A stretch of 64,000 bases of DNA, taken from NCBI RefSeq assembly GCF_051020975.1, contig NC_135036.1:7750001-7814000 (forward strand). Direction: 5' to 3'. The DNA is from Osmia lignaria lignaria. Lineage: Eukaryota; Arthropoda; Insecta; Hymenoptera; Megachilidae. The notes under the pieces were generated by a model. It worked only from the letters and a program-made list of their open reading frames with translations, did no database searches and was not told the DNA's origin. Of the stretch, positions 27,301 to 40,100 are shown in pieces (position 1 is the stretch's first letter; every line of letters begins with the position of its first letter). A program made the translations under genes and the position numbers.

Positions 27301-27799
27301 GAGGGTGCAATTTGCCCGACGACTAATTTCAACTTCCAACGGAAACGTTTTGCCCTGAGGGCCGGCTGATTTATTGGCTCCGGGCTTCTACTTCTCCCTT
27401 GGAAGTGCATAAAAGACCGGCTGTAACGTAGCCTGGTTGAAGATCTCGGTGCTCGAACAGGGAAGCACGCGAGATAACGGAGACACCTTGATTCCCATTA
27501 ACTTGAGTGTACGGTGGCACGGACGAAACTAAATAAATGGCAGATAACGCGGCGTTGGCGGTATAATTTATTAAGGTCCCCTGGAAAAATTACAGCTGGC
27601 TAGAAGGAACGAATGAGACACGGAAAAATATTGCACCCGTTGCTAGGTGAAAGAAAATTGAAGGAAGGATTGTAAAAAGGTGTCTCGTGTAGGGAACACA
27701 GCAAGTATGAATAATGTTCAGTGAAGAACTTCTTGAGATAGGTTTTGTAAATGGTATAAAGAAATTTTTTAAAAAATTGTTCGTAAAGAAACCAGAAAC

Positions 27800-27852
27800 G
27801 GAAACTAAAATTAAATAGTGGCTCTCTCCATGGTCCGCCATCCGAGGATTAA
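27800..27852 (+). repeat. Dispersed element, copy 7
   Basis: The lead ACTAAAATTAAATAGT is followed by GGCTCTCTCCATGGTCCGCC at 27820-27839 and then ATCCGAGGATTAA. This is one of the best preserved cores and 3' flanks. Confidence 0.82.
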
Positions 27853-28036
27853 ATTAAATAAAAGGCTTATAACAGGGCTTCTCTGGAAATTGGGGTTGGG
27901 GGTTGTAACCCCCCTTGGAAGTCATTTGCATTACCAATTTCATAAAAATATTATTTCATTTTTTGGAAGTTTAATTCTCCAATAAGTATTTGAAAATTTT
28001 TCTAATATTAATGAAGTTTCTTAATAGTAATGCTAA

Positions 28037-28523
28037 TCAATGGCTAAGTGAAAATAGAAAAAATTCTTTGAAAAATGATCTAAATATTAGAAACCTTTCT
28101 ATAGTAATGTAGAATGCTTTCGTTAATAAGGTAAAAGAGAAGTAGCTTCCTTGGAGACTTGGCGAAGGAGGAAACCACCAAAGATCTTCTCTAACTTGTA
28201 ACACTCTGTATCGATGGTTCAAGTAGCCTTCGAAATGGCGGTTGTCCCAGTGATACATTTGAGGATGTCGATTCAGGAAGTCGGTTTCCAAGTCCCTGGT
28301 GTCGGTATACCAGGTGAATGGGATCAGCGGTTAGCACAGTCGAAGGAACTGTAACTTGATCTTCAACTTCCTTATTTTCTTCATCGACGAACCGTTGAGA
28401 ACACAGACCAACAGGGAGAGTATAAACTCTACTCAAAGCAGAGTAAGTTTCTACCAACTGTTCACACAGTACAATAGTATTTCTCTTACAAGGAACATCA
28501 AACACACTCCAATTTTGTTGCAA
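28037..28523 (-). pseudogene. Coding-like stretch broken between two frames (unrecognised)
   Basis: On the minus strand one open frame runs 28523-28191 and a second, shifted frame 28336-28037. The protein-like character moves from the first (VETYSALSRVYTLPVG, RFVDEENKEVEDQVTV) to the second (WYTDTRDLETDFLNRHPQM, FEGYLNHRYRVLQV) around 28290-28336. This is what a single frameshift, or a short intron, in a decayed coding sequence would look like. No family is recognised, no start or splice signals define ends, and chance open frames in this composition can reach this length. Confidence 0.22.
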
Positions 28524-30732
28524 TTTTAGTACGACACAATGTTAACAGAAACAAAAAAAAATCATTTAACACATATTTTAAAATGTAATACATTTATTGC
28601 AAAGTTAAGATTGAAAATTGAAATGTTTTTCATTCTTTTTTTTGAAACATTGTTTACGTGTATATATTTTTGTAAAAATTGTTCAACATCCTATGAGAAA
28701 AATTGGTAAAAATATATGTTATTTTTGAAACAAATTACTGTTTGGAAATTTGGTTACACAACTGAGTTTCAAACACACAAGTGACGCGTTTAAATTACTG
28801 GTTCGCTACCCCAAATTGGAAAGCTGTTTCACTCCCTTCGATAGAAAAAATACATGTCAAGTATTTTTTTGAAAGCTATCTGATATTCAAGTTGCAACAA
28901 AACTGGCATGTGTCAATTAATATCTCTCGTTAGTTTTATCTTCCCTAAGAGTTTCAATACCCAAAATTCATATTTTTAACAGAAACGAAAAAAGTTCATA
29001 GTGGTTTTATAAATAATAGTGAAATGGGATTATAACAGATTTCACAATTCTATGATCGAACGAACCGATTGAATTTTTGGAATGATTCTTGGAAAAAAGA
29101 GAATGTGGATGTAAAATAAACGTGATATTCCACGTCGATCAAACAATGATCATTTATCAGGGAATTAGGCAAAAATAGGACGATCGAAAGATCAAACAAT
29201 GGGAAATACCAATCACGGTATTTTACAAAGAGGATTTTCAATAAATACCAGTAGCAAATTACTCGTTAATTGTTCCAATTGATCTGGCACAAAAATACCA
29301 AACGAAAATCAAAATCACGTGAAATCCATTTCCTCTGAAGATAACAATTAACTAAAACATGCCGTGAAAAATGATCAAAGAATAGATTTCATTAAATACA
29401 TCCTCGTGCATAGCACTTCGCGCCACTTCAAAGAACCGGCGTTAATCTGATTGAAAACTTAAAAGCTAAAATTCCTGGAAAAAGCCTATCACGTTTCAGC
29501 GTTAATTTCAAAGAAAATTAGAATTCTTCTAAAAAGGAATAAAATCATGCGACCACAAAATCAATAAAAGAAGAAAAAAAAAATAATTAAAAGCCGCATT
29601 ATAAAATCCACTAACATATTCCTTACTCTTTGATTAAAAAATTAATTTTCAAATTTGAAGCTCTTAATTTACTATCTTAAATAATAATATTTTTCTATTA
29701 TTTCCATTTAATGATTCGAATACTAACATGCGGTGTCGACCACCGATGGTCCCGAGGTGTTCAAAGTGTTAATTACAAACCACCGTGTTTAGACATCAAC
29801 CCTGTGTTTCCACATTTTCCGGTGAAACACAAGGCTGTCCTTCCGTCTGATTAAATTACTTTTTACAGCGGTTCGATTCACGCCCGCAATCCCCAGGGAC
29901 ACGTTTCCAACATAAATCGAGGATCGACGGTAATTACCGTCCTGTATCGGCGTCTGCATTTAATCAGCGGTAAGACCAATTCTCCCTCAAATCAGCCAGT
30001 TCAAACCTTTAGGACATTTTGTGTTCGAATTGCTATTTCCTTTTATTCCGGAGTTTTATCAGGCCATTTTGTCATCGAATATCAAAGAGGGACACTGATC
30101 AGAATATCGAAGAGGAACGTATCGTACAGCAAATGAGTTCCATATTGAATTTATATTTTGATCAATGGATATTCATATTCAACGATACCCCATTATTTAT
30201 CATACATATATATTCTGTCTCTAATCATTTAAATTCTTGGAGCTTCTTCTGACGAGGATGAACGATGATTAAAATTTTGGTGAATTATTATTATTTCTAA
30301 ATATGCAAATAGAAATATTAATAATTAATCAAAAAATTTAGAGAAACTGTTGCTCCATGAATAACAAATAATTAGAGAAAACTCTCCAACCCTTCGTTTC
30401 TATTCTTAATTACAAATCTTGAGTGACATTAATAAAGACACGAGACACTCTCCACTAATAACAGGATATGAGAAATAAAATAAAAGTACGTTTAAACGAC
30501 GGCAAGCGTGCTGCAATTAGAGCAATATATGTTCATAAAATATTCTTGATTGCCTTTTTAAAGACCGCTGCATGGCCGGGCTTCGCTGCTGACCCTCATC
30601 AAGCATTTATTTGTAAATGCGCCTCGTAAAGGCGGACGTGCACCCACGTTTGCAGTCACGATTCGTTCTGGACAATGTGCATGCAGTATCGAGCAAAGTT
30701 CATTTGGACGGTATTAATATTAAAAGTGATTT

Positions 30733-30788
30733 AGGAAAGAAACTAATTTAATTTTGTGGCTCCTCTTCATGGTCCGCCGTCCGAGTTC
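30733..30788 (+). repeat. Dispersed element, copy 8
   Basis: The lead AACTAATTTAATTTTGT is followed by GGCTCCTCTTCATGGTCCGC and CGTCCGAG. It is the last clear copy; I see none from here to 64 kb. Confidence 0.75.
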
Positions 30789-32442
30789 AAAACGTTCTAT
30801 TATAAAATATGAATTTCCAAAACTAAATACTCTTATTTTCAATAATTTATCGTTATTTCTACCACGGTATTGAACGTGTTAACAAGAATGAAAACAAGTC
30901 AATCGTGAAGAATAGAAAAAGGAATCAGAAGAAAACTCCAAAAAGATTAAAGCAATGGCAATGCCGAGATATACGTTTCTCGATGCGCTCGACAGGATTG
31001 GATGATGGATCGCTGTACCTAGAAGAAGAAAAAAGAGGGCATGAAATAAAAGAAAGAACGAGCATCGTGGCAACTTTCTCGACGCTTTCCACCTTAATTC
31101 CTCTTCTATTCGACTTCTTTACCAACGAAGCTTATGAACCCATCGTACGTGGGCCGAATGCTTACGATCACAGTGGCCTTATCTCGGCGAAGAAATTAAA
31201 CAACGACCGCTTCTGAAAGCCGTAAGATTATTCGCGCAATCATCGCACGGTTACCAGAGCTAACCGGATGAAACAGATGTATCGGGGAGAAGGGCAAGAA
31301 AAAGGGATTGTCGACGTCGTAATGAAGAAAGATATCATTGTTCAGCGATGAAACACGCAAGATGAAATCGTAAAAATGTTTTCTTATCCGGCAAAATTAA
31401 ACCTTTCCTTTCTTTTATGATCCTAGTATATCAATAAATGATTCGATTTCATGAACGGTTGATTAAATAAAAACACCTTCCGCGAACGGTTAATCGCCTA
31501 CCATAAACTACCCCTATATAATCCCTACAAATGAGTATTTCCTCACTTAAAAAAGAAAAAGAAAGAGAAGGATAAAAGGAGTTTCATCGAACAAATTTCT
31601 CATCGACTTCTCTTTCATTCTCGCACAATCTTTAGCCGGTAGCGTTAAAATTTCATAAACAACAGGAATACTAGGTAACTCGTATTTTTAATATCCTGAC
31701 AAGCGGCTCGTTTTTACAGGAAGCGGAGACGAGAGGAAGAGGAACGGTTCCAGCATCTTACGTGGTGTATACAAATTTCATAAAGTCCTGGGGATAGAAA
31801 GGGGTGGAGAGGGAAGAAGGACGTCCAGCACGTGTTGTTCGTGCCAAGCTTACCGTTACAGGTTATCATCGATCTCCTCCTAGCTGTAGGGATTTTTCCT
31901 TGCTACTACAAATTACTCGCGACGGAAGCCTGATGCCGTTGGACTCCTTCCACTACGCCTGATTGATAGCGGATCGTGATGGAACGAATAACAAAGATAA
32001 CGATATTTACAGGGAGCCTCGCTTTCAACTTGCGACCAGTGACACCGATTTCTATACGATAACCCCTTCGATTTTATATGCTTTCACTTAAAAACTCACC
32101 AATTATTATGACGTAGACGGTGCTCTATCATCATGGATCCTCCACTGCACTGTCTATCGTTCGCGCACTGGTAATTAGTGGAGAGAGAATATATTTTCAC
32201 TTCGAACGGACACCATTTTCACACGTATTACCTCGACGAACGCTCAAACACGACTGAATGTACGACCACGTCTTGGCGTATCTGCCTTTGTTTACCTAGT
32301 TCGAGTGTTTATGCAAAGGGATTATCTTTTCTCGAGCGTAGATTGATTCCTGTGGTTTCGCCGGTAGCCTAGCGTACGCGGATAAACTTTGTGTTTTTGT
32401 ACACGCAGTGACTTTAATAAACACAGATGTCTATTCTTCGTC

Positions 32443-32650
32443 ATAAAATTATTTAAGTAGTATTATATGAGTCATTTGCAAGTCAAAGTGATTGATTCCA
32501 ATTTTTGAATGCGTTAATATTTTAGTATCACAGCACTTAATTAATTATTAATTTTTGTATATTGCATTAATTTCTTTACTTCTTATTTTTTCTTGTGTTA
32601 ATTGATTTGATAAATCAGTGACTCATATTATAAAATTATTTTGGATATAA
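32443..32650. repeat. Possible small inverted-repeat element
   Basis: AAATTATTTAAGTAGTATTA followed by TATGAGTCA (from about 32447) is partly mirrored by TGACTCATATTATAAAATTA at 32620-32639. The arms are about 35 bases and imperfect in AT-rich DNA. It could be a decayed MITE or chance. Confidence 0.3.
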
Positions 32651-34338
32651 TACAATAAATTTCGTTCGATTACATTTGAATTTATAAAGATGCTTCTTAT
32701 AAGAAAAGAATTTATGTTGTATGTTGGTTTTGTAAATGGTTATTATTGCGGTGCAGTCGACGTCCATTATTAAACGATAATATAATATTGATGCACGAAG
32801 AAAAGAAATAAGAAGCCATTTCGATGGCGTACATCGTACAGTAAATGTCTTTATTGAACAGTCACCGTTTCCTACATAGAAAATTTATGTCGGTGCCGAT
32901 AAAAGAATCGATTTGGTCGATCGTGGCTGGCTTTTGAACAAGAACTCCCATTTTCTGTGCTATTTTTCCCGTCCCTGTGCATTCAAAGTGCCCATTAGGT
33001 AGTAACAGCTCAGAAATTATTATTTTATTATTATACCCTGCATCTTGCATATCTTCTGATCATCATTATTGATATGCATTAATGTATAAAGCATATTCTT
33101 GCTGGGTTCATAATAAATAATATTCAAGTCATCAAATATTGAATATTTGAAGCCGTTTTTATTCCAATTTCAATTGAAATTTTCTTTGGAGTTTTATTAC
33201 TAATACCCAGGGATGTGCAGGTATTCAAAAATTCGAGTACCTCTACTAATACCATATCCGAAGAGACAAAAATCATTCAAATTTCAGCAAATTTTTTTCT
33301 CGAACACCCAGTATATAAAACCTTCGTATCGTTCTCTCCATGGCATGGAAAAACGTCGGCGAAAGAAAGACGTATTATTCGTGATGGATTTGTTCGCACC
33401 GTGAATGTACGTTAACCCCGCCTAAAAAGATGGGAAAAAACAAAAGGGCAACGTTTCGATATCGTACCTCCAATGAATTGGAGTGTCTCGATACCTGGTA
33501 CAAACAAAGAGCACGAATTTTCCCGAAAAACACGAACAGAACATTTCACAGAGGAAAATGATCGCGTTAAATATTTACAATCAAGTCGATAAACAGAACG
33601 GTTAACGAAATGAAAATTTACCGTTCCACAAATACGTTCAAGTCATCAGCAAGAAATATTAATTACGATCGACCGGCTAATGAGATTCGAAAGAGATTCT
33701 AATTACGGTAAACGTAATTGGATATTTTAATCGTTTTCGCAGCATGGATATTGTTTACATAAGTACGTATCGAAATCAAGATACGACGAAATCGTTTAAT
33801 GATCGTGCAATGTTATATTTTCAAGCGGCTCGTAGGAGGAATAAATAAAATCGTATAATTAATTGAATTCCACGAGGTGAACGTAGCCAATCGTGAAGAG
33901 GTTCACTGAACACCTTTCCTACCCTTCAGAACAAATTTGTTTCAATTTTGTAAGTTGTTCAACATTCAATAAATCACTTTTTTAATCGATATTGTATCAG
34001 TTATTGAAATCACTGAAAAAAAAAGTGTTGACGTTTCTACGGCAATGAAAAAAGTTCCCTTCGATTGAATATTTCCTCTCCTCTCATGAATACACTTCCT
34101 GTATCCGTAATAATACTTCAGCAATAATAGAAGCAATAAATCTTTGATAAAACATCAATTTTCCGAGGTTTGATTAACAATGGTAAATATCCTGCTCGGA
34201 TTCATTTCGGACGCGATCAATAAATCTTGTATCCTTAAATTGTTACAGGATAAGCGTTTCGTATAATTAGAGAATAATTTACAACACGCATATTTGTCGG
34301 TTGCAAACGAAGCGTTACAAGTCGTCGGATGAGATAAA

Positions 34339-34357
34339 AGAAAAAAAAAAAAAAAAA
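34339..34357. repeat. Poly-A tract
   Basis: An uninterrupted run of A residues. Similar shorter runs occur near 24381, 35030 and 47400. None is next to a recognisable retrocopy. Confidence 0.8.
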
Positions 34358-36829
34358 TGGGGAAAGAATCGTCTGAAAACGTGAAAATGTCCCATCCACG
34401 AGATCGTAAATACAGGGTAGCTCTTTTTTCCGCTAATGCGTTTTGTCGCGTGGACAGAATGAACCGGGTACACCGGCAAGCCGACTAACGACTTTTATTT
34501 ATTCCGCGTTAATTAAAAATTTTACCGGCCGGCCGCATTCTGGCGAGCGCGTATTACGAGCAAGAAATACCTCCTGTTCCAATGAACCGACGACGAAAAG
34601 TAAACCTTCCTTGTTTGTTCCTAAATATTTGCTACTCTTGTGTTTAAAATGCTTACGAAAAAAACGTACAATGAATTTCGGAACAACGAATATTATCCGG
34701 TTCATCGATTTTCCTGCTAATTGAGTTTTAACAAAAACATTTCAAAATATATTTCCGACAGAAAATTTGGTAGTTTCATTATTATCAAAACATCGGTCTT
34801 TATAAAAATTTTCAAAATTATGAACAGAGCTATTAGGAAACAAATGGTGGATATTCAAAGTATAGTACAATGTAGGAAATTAAACTAAACTCGAGTTTTG
34901 GAGCTTTAGTGATTAAGAGAAGGGATGAAGCACCGCAAAATTTCAAAATCCCACCCTGGAACACGGATATTCTATTCACTAATATGTTTCGAATTTACTG
35001 CGGTATTAACTATTACCAGATTGAATAACAAAAAAAAAAAAAAAAGGATTAGAATTTAATGCAAATCATAATGTAATTTAAGCAGATTTGGAAATAAATC
35101 ATGAATTGTCACTGTACCAAACAAATTGAAATCTAAGAATAAATTATTTCACAAACACCTTTAAACAAAGGATAAATATTTAAACTGCATACAAAGTGCA
35201 ATTTAATTAAAGGGAGATGAGAAACATGCACGTACCGTGCGGTTAACGACCAGCGTCAAATTAAATTAGATTGAAAAGCAAGAAACATACAACGATTGTT
35301 GATACAAAGTTTTAATAAACATTAATGTTTAACTTGTACTGTAATCCTGATTAAGTTAGATGAAAAACGAACGTGGAAAGTAAATTAAGGGAAAGTAAAA
35401 AAGAAAGACTAGTTGATTATTCAGGTGAAAAGAAATAACAATTTTCAACAAAAATTTAACACCTAAATTACATCCGGATCGCATTTTAATTGGAGGAAAA
35501 GCGAACGTCGAAACGTTCTCAAAAGAAATCAAGCCTGGAAATCTACACCGCTAACAACCGGCGTCGAGATGGACCGAAAGAAGCAAATAGTAGAAAAAGC
35601 AGCCGGAAAAGAGAGAAATTTTCGAGTATCAACAGCGGCGAACAGAGGGGAAAAAACCTCTGATTTCTCGGGGCAAAAATTACCTCGACGAGCACACCGT
35701 GGCGCGATAGTTGAAGTCGAGTTCGCTATCGATATTACGACGGGAGTGTTGCAATTATGTAAGCGACAAGTGCTCTAGTCGCGAGACCCTCGGAAAGGGT
35801 TTCCACTAATGAATATTTTCCAAGTAACGTTGCGGTAATATAGAATATTACTGCGTGTCTGGAAAACAGAGTTGGACTTTATTAGAATTGTTTCCAGTGA
35901 AATATTTACACCTCAATTAAGTTCATTTTTATTCGAACAATAATTACTTATTAATCATAAAAAATGATGATTGTCTAATAATGTAAATTCCCTTATTTAA
36001 AAATAAATTCTAAATATTTTTAATTTTATAATAAAATTGGGTAGATCTAATGCAGAATAATTTTCAATGGTTTTTGTTAAATTTCGCGAAAGGCAGATAC
36101 AATTCAGGTAGAATTGGAAAGTTTCGAGGAATTGCTGGAGGTTCGTTCGTCAAAGGAGAAGCGAGAGGCAGAGATAAAACGAAGAGGTCCGACTTAATAC
36201 ACACTTCATCACTGTCGATGAGAGGACCGAGGATATTTCCTGAGAAGGCTGCAGCCTCGTCCCCCAACCCGGCCCTTAAATCCAATTTTTACCCGTTACA
36301 AGGCATCTCCTTTCGTTCCCTTCGTTACCGCGGTTCCCCGGCTCGGATTTCATACAACCGTCCCATTTTCGGCTTCCTCCCTCTCAGCCAGCCACTTTCG
36401 CAGTCGGCCGCTTCAATCTCATTTACAAATGGACCAGTCATCCCGCGCAATTTCTGTAATATACTTAACCGTATCCTGCCTGCCACCGGTGTATCGTCGG
36501 CGAAACCGCTTTCCAACATTCGTCGACGCGAACAATGCGAGCACAGTTACGCCTAAGCGAAGCGTAATGCGAGCGTTACGATCGTTCGAACCGGTCGATT
36601 TTCGCTGTCGATTCGATATTCCCTTTGCTCGTCGCTCGTTCTGCAAGATTGGAATTAGTATAGAGGGACGACGAGCGATTTGGATCGGTTCGTTTGGGAG
36701 TTCGTCCAGTGGCGGAGGAACGGTAATGGAACACGCGTCTCTGCTTCGTGATGTAACGTCTCTGTGGACCGAAATTTGCCTCGATGTGTTTCTATTCCAC
36801 GCTGGTTTTGATGACCACTTTTCTGATAA

Positions 36830-37130
36830 TTGGTAGAGAACGTTGGACCATCTTGGACTGGTCGGAATCGGGCAATATGTGGTCGGATAGATTGAATCAG
36901 TAGTATAAGTCCGTATATGGTCAGACGGAGGGTATATAACGTATTATACATATACGCAGACTGTGCCGGATAGCGTGAAATATATAAAATGAAATTTAAA
37001 ATAAATCTAAATGTACTCCATTGAACGATATAGGCCATTGTGCCGTTAGGCAAGCAGTATGGAACATCGAATAGTCAGGCAAGTGGTGCAGACCAATAAA
37101 TGGTCCAACAAATAAAGGAGAACAGTTCAG
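36830..37130 (-). repeat. Inverted array of the TGTCTGAC repeat family
   Basis: On the minus strand this reads CTTGCCTGACTATTCGATG, CTGCTTGCCTAACGG, TATATCGTTCAATGG and CCGACCACATATTG, which resemble the 19.8-20.4 kb words in the opposite orientation. Ends are approximate. Confidence 0.45.
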
Positions 37131-37134
37131 AATC

Positions 37135-40100
37135 AATCAAACGGTACAGGATAAACTAACAACGATCGTGCCGCTAAACAATCATCGTAAATTCGCGACG
37201 AAATCGAACGAAATAATTTCCACGGTTCTCTATTTCCTCTACGGTGGATGGCGAAACTGTGCTCATTTACCGGAAAGCGATAGCGATCATTGAGTTAGAA
37301 TGTCGTAAAAGTTTAAGCGTCCCGTTCAGATAGTTTCGCCGGTTCGCAGCGGCCCGTGCACGTTGTACGAGCCTTCAATTACGTGATTGACACTGATACG
37401 GTTGCCAATTTCCGTCATCGGCCAAAATTCCGACCGCGTCACCGGCATCGATACTAATTCGTCCGAACGGGACGTCGATACGCGTTAATGTCGATAACCG
37501 GCAGCCGCGATACCGTCTTCGCCACCGACTTCTGAATCTCTTGCTGATATGGAATTTCAGCGGTGTTCCGCTTGATATATACGACGTTTATCAGACACTT
37601 ATCAGACGCGTAGATTTCATTACGATCGATGGACAAATCGATTCCACTTTTAACGTAACAATTTTGAAAAGGGGAACGTTAAGTCTCCTCTTTCATGCAT
37701 AACTTATACCGTAACAACTTGTAACTCAACCTCCCTTATCGCTTCTTCTCCAGCGATCTTGACACTTCTTGCTACGTTGTCACGTGTGGAAATAAATTCA
37801 GCTGCAGCCGCGTTATCGTCACGAAGCATCGGTGCTCTTATTCAAGCAAATGACCGTGATGTACAGAGTTATCTCGTAACTTCATCCGGTCATATTTTAG
37901 AAAGGTTACGTGTGTTCTGTTACAGTCACATTACACGGTTCACAATATTTCTTTATAAATTATATCAACTTTCTATAATTTTAAGCTCACGGGGGCATGT
38001 TTCAAAATCGTGTTCATCGTCATTTAGATATTCATTAAATCGTATTACAAAAGGCAGTAATTATAATGTAAAGGAGAAGTTTTGAATTCGCGAATCAACC
38101 TGGTGTTATTTGGAAATTAGGCATCGTTTGATTGCGTGCCACGTTGTTAATCAACTGTTGCGCACTTCCATTATTTATGAAACTCACCAACGTGACGTTC
38201 CGAAACTGCTGAAACGCAACTGTTAAATCGAGAGGTTATTATAAAATGTTAACACGAAATTCAAGCGTGCACCACCGTAGTAATTTCAGACTTATTACGG
38301 TGGAAATAGTTTCCATAAAATTTATAAATATCTGTTCCAAGTGATACACGGTACAGATAGAGAAACAGAGAATGGAGATGATTTAATTAACAAGAAGACA
38401 ACGATGATGCATCAATAATAACCAATTAGCGAAACCGTATTCCCGGTTCTCCATGAAATCCGTAGCAATCGCGGAAATTTTCCAGGAAAGATTAATTACC
38501 CTGTCCACTATGCGATTTTCATGCGTTTAACAATAGTACTCGCGTATTTAATTCCCTCAGCATGTATAGGAAAATGGATTGTAATTACGATCGCGGAAAA
38601 TACCTTTAATTGGTAACTTGAACAACTTCGACGACTCGAACAGCCGCCATTAAGAATTTCAATGATACATTGAACGATTGCACAACATGGAAAGATGAAA
38701 AGAAAAAAGTGTCCTTGATGAAACAAAATTCAATTCCTAAGAGCAATTCCCAACCCCTTTCATAACACTAATAACAAAATGAATGAATAAAATGAAAACG
38801 AAACAAAATATTAAAGGATTTCATTCTCTGTACTCAACTCTACCTTCACTTGCATTAATTTTCATCCTTCCCAAGAGAGAAAAAAGAATTTCATTGTAAA
38901 TACTCTTAATAGCCGCAAGGTTCAGTGCATTACAATGGATTTGTTGCTTATTAAAGCCGCAATTGCGAAGGGTCCAAGTAGAGAAGGTAAAAAGTAACAG
39001 GAAGGAAAAGACGAAAGTTAAGCCGACGGACTAACCGCATAACTAATTAAGGGTTACCGCTGTACATCCTTGGACAGCCTTTATTCTCGCCTGCAATAAA
39101 CATTCATTTCACTGTACCGTAGAAAAGTCACAAGTTAATTAGCCCTTCACCCTTGTTTCGGCCCTTCCACGGTACATTTCCCCGCTATTTTCTACGAGAT
39201 TCCCTTTTTACATGTTTACTCGTTAACTGCATCTATAAAACTCTACCGGGGACTCGAATTTATGGCGTAATACTAGCTTTCCGGTGATCTTGATATCTAA
39301 CGTGCCATGCCCGAAGAATATCCCGGTGGTTCTACCAAGAATTTATAAATACGTGATAAGAGGGGTCAAGATGTGTTGCGAAATCTTTCTCGGCCAAAAT
39401 AGATAGCGACTTTAAAAGAACAAATCGAATTTACTGTAGTGAGTAACTTAAAATTATTAATACAACTTCCACTGCAATAAAGGGAGGGCTAATTATTTAA
39501 ATTAATTATTCCTTTTTCTTGGAGGTAGAAATTGATTATTTAATAATTTTTAATCATTTATCCTGGAATCCTTAATTATTTCCTAATTTCTAAGAGATTC
39601 TACTCCACTGACTGTACGTCTAGGTTTCTAAGAGGAAGGAGCAAGAAAGATGGGGTCGGCTTCTCCAGGATAGTTGCTGGAAATACCCTGCTGTTCCAAC
39701 AGCTGGAATAGAGGCTTCCAGAGTTCCATGGCGCATCGACGATGTCACAGGAGTAACGGCCTCCGCCTAATCCTCCGACATTAATGCTAAGGCAGGGAAC
39801 CGCGATCCATTTTGCACCTACAACGATCCCTCCTCCACCTACTCCTCCCAGCGCTTCTCTATTTTGCTAGCCAGCTCGTTCCAGCCATTTTTATCGAACA
39901 ACGAAATCAACGTCCTCCGTTGAATATCGGCGCGGTTAAATCTGCCGGGTTTTGGCGTTTGATTTTCGAGACACGTCTCGTTTCGATACGCGTATCGAAC
40001 CAGGAAAAACCTCGGCCATACAACGAGCTCTCGATTAGGCGGTTAACGTTGTTCGTTTGCCGGACAGCAGGGAAACTTTTTTCATTTTGACCGGCGAGCC

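Larger units (their letters stand above)
30790..36820. other. Intergenic, no gene seen
   Basis: AT-rich with poly-A runs and one possible inverted-repeat element. An open frame of 103 codons at 30905-31216 and one of 168 codons at 36050-36556 show no domain, no splice support and no codon bias. Confidence 0.5.

Noticed and set aside
33330..33350. Partial match TTCTCTCCATGGCATGG
   Set aside because: The match stops at CCATGG; too short to call a copy.
36050..36556. 168-codon open frame on +, with overlapping minus frames
   Set aside because: Both strands are open in a G/C-rich patch. No recognisable motif or third-position bias.
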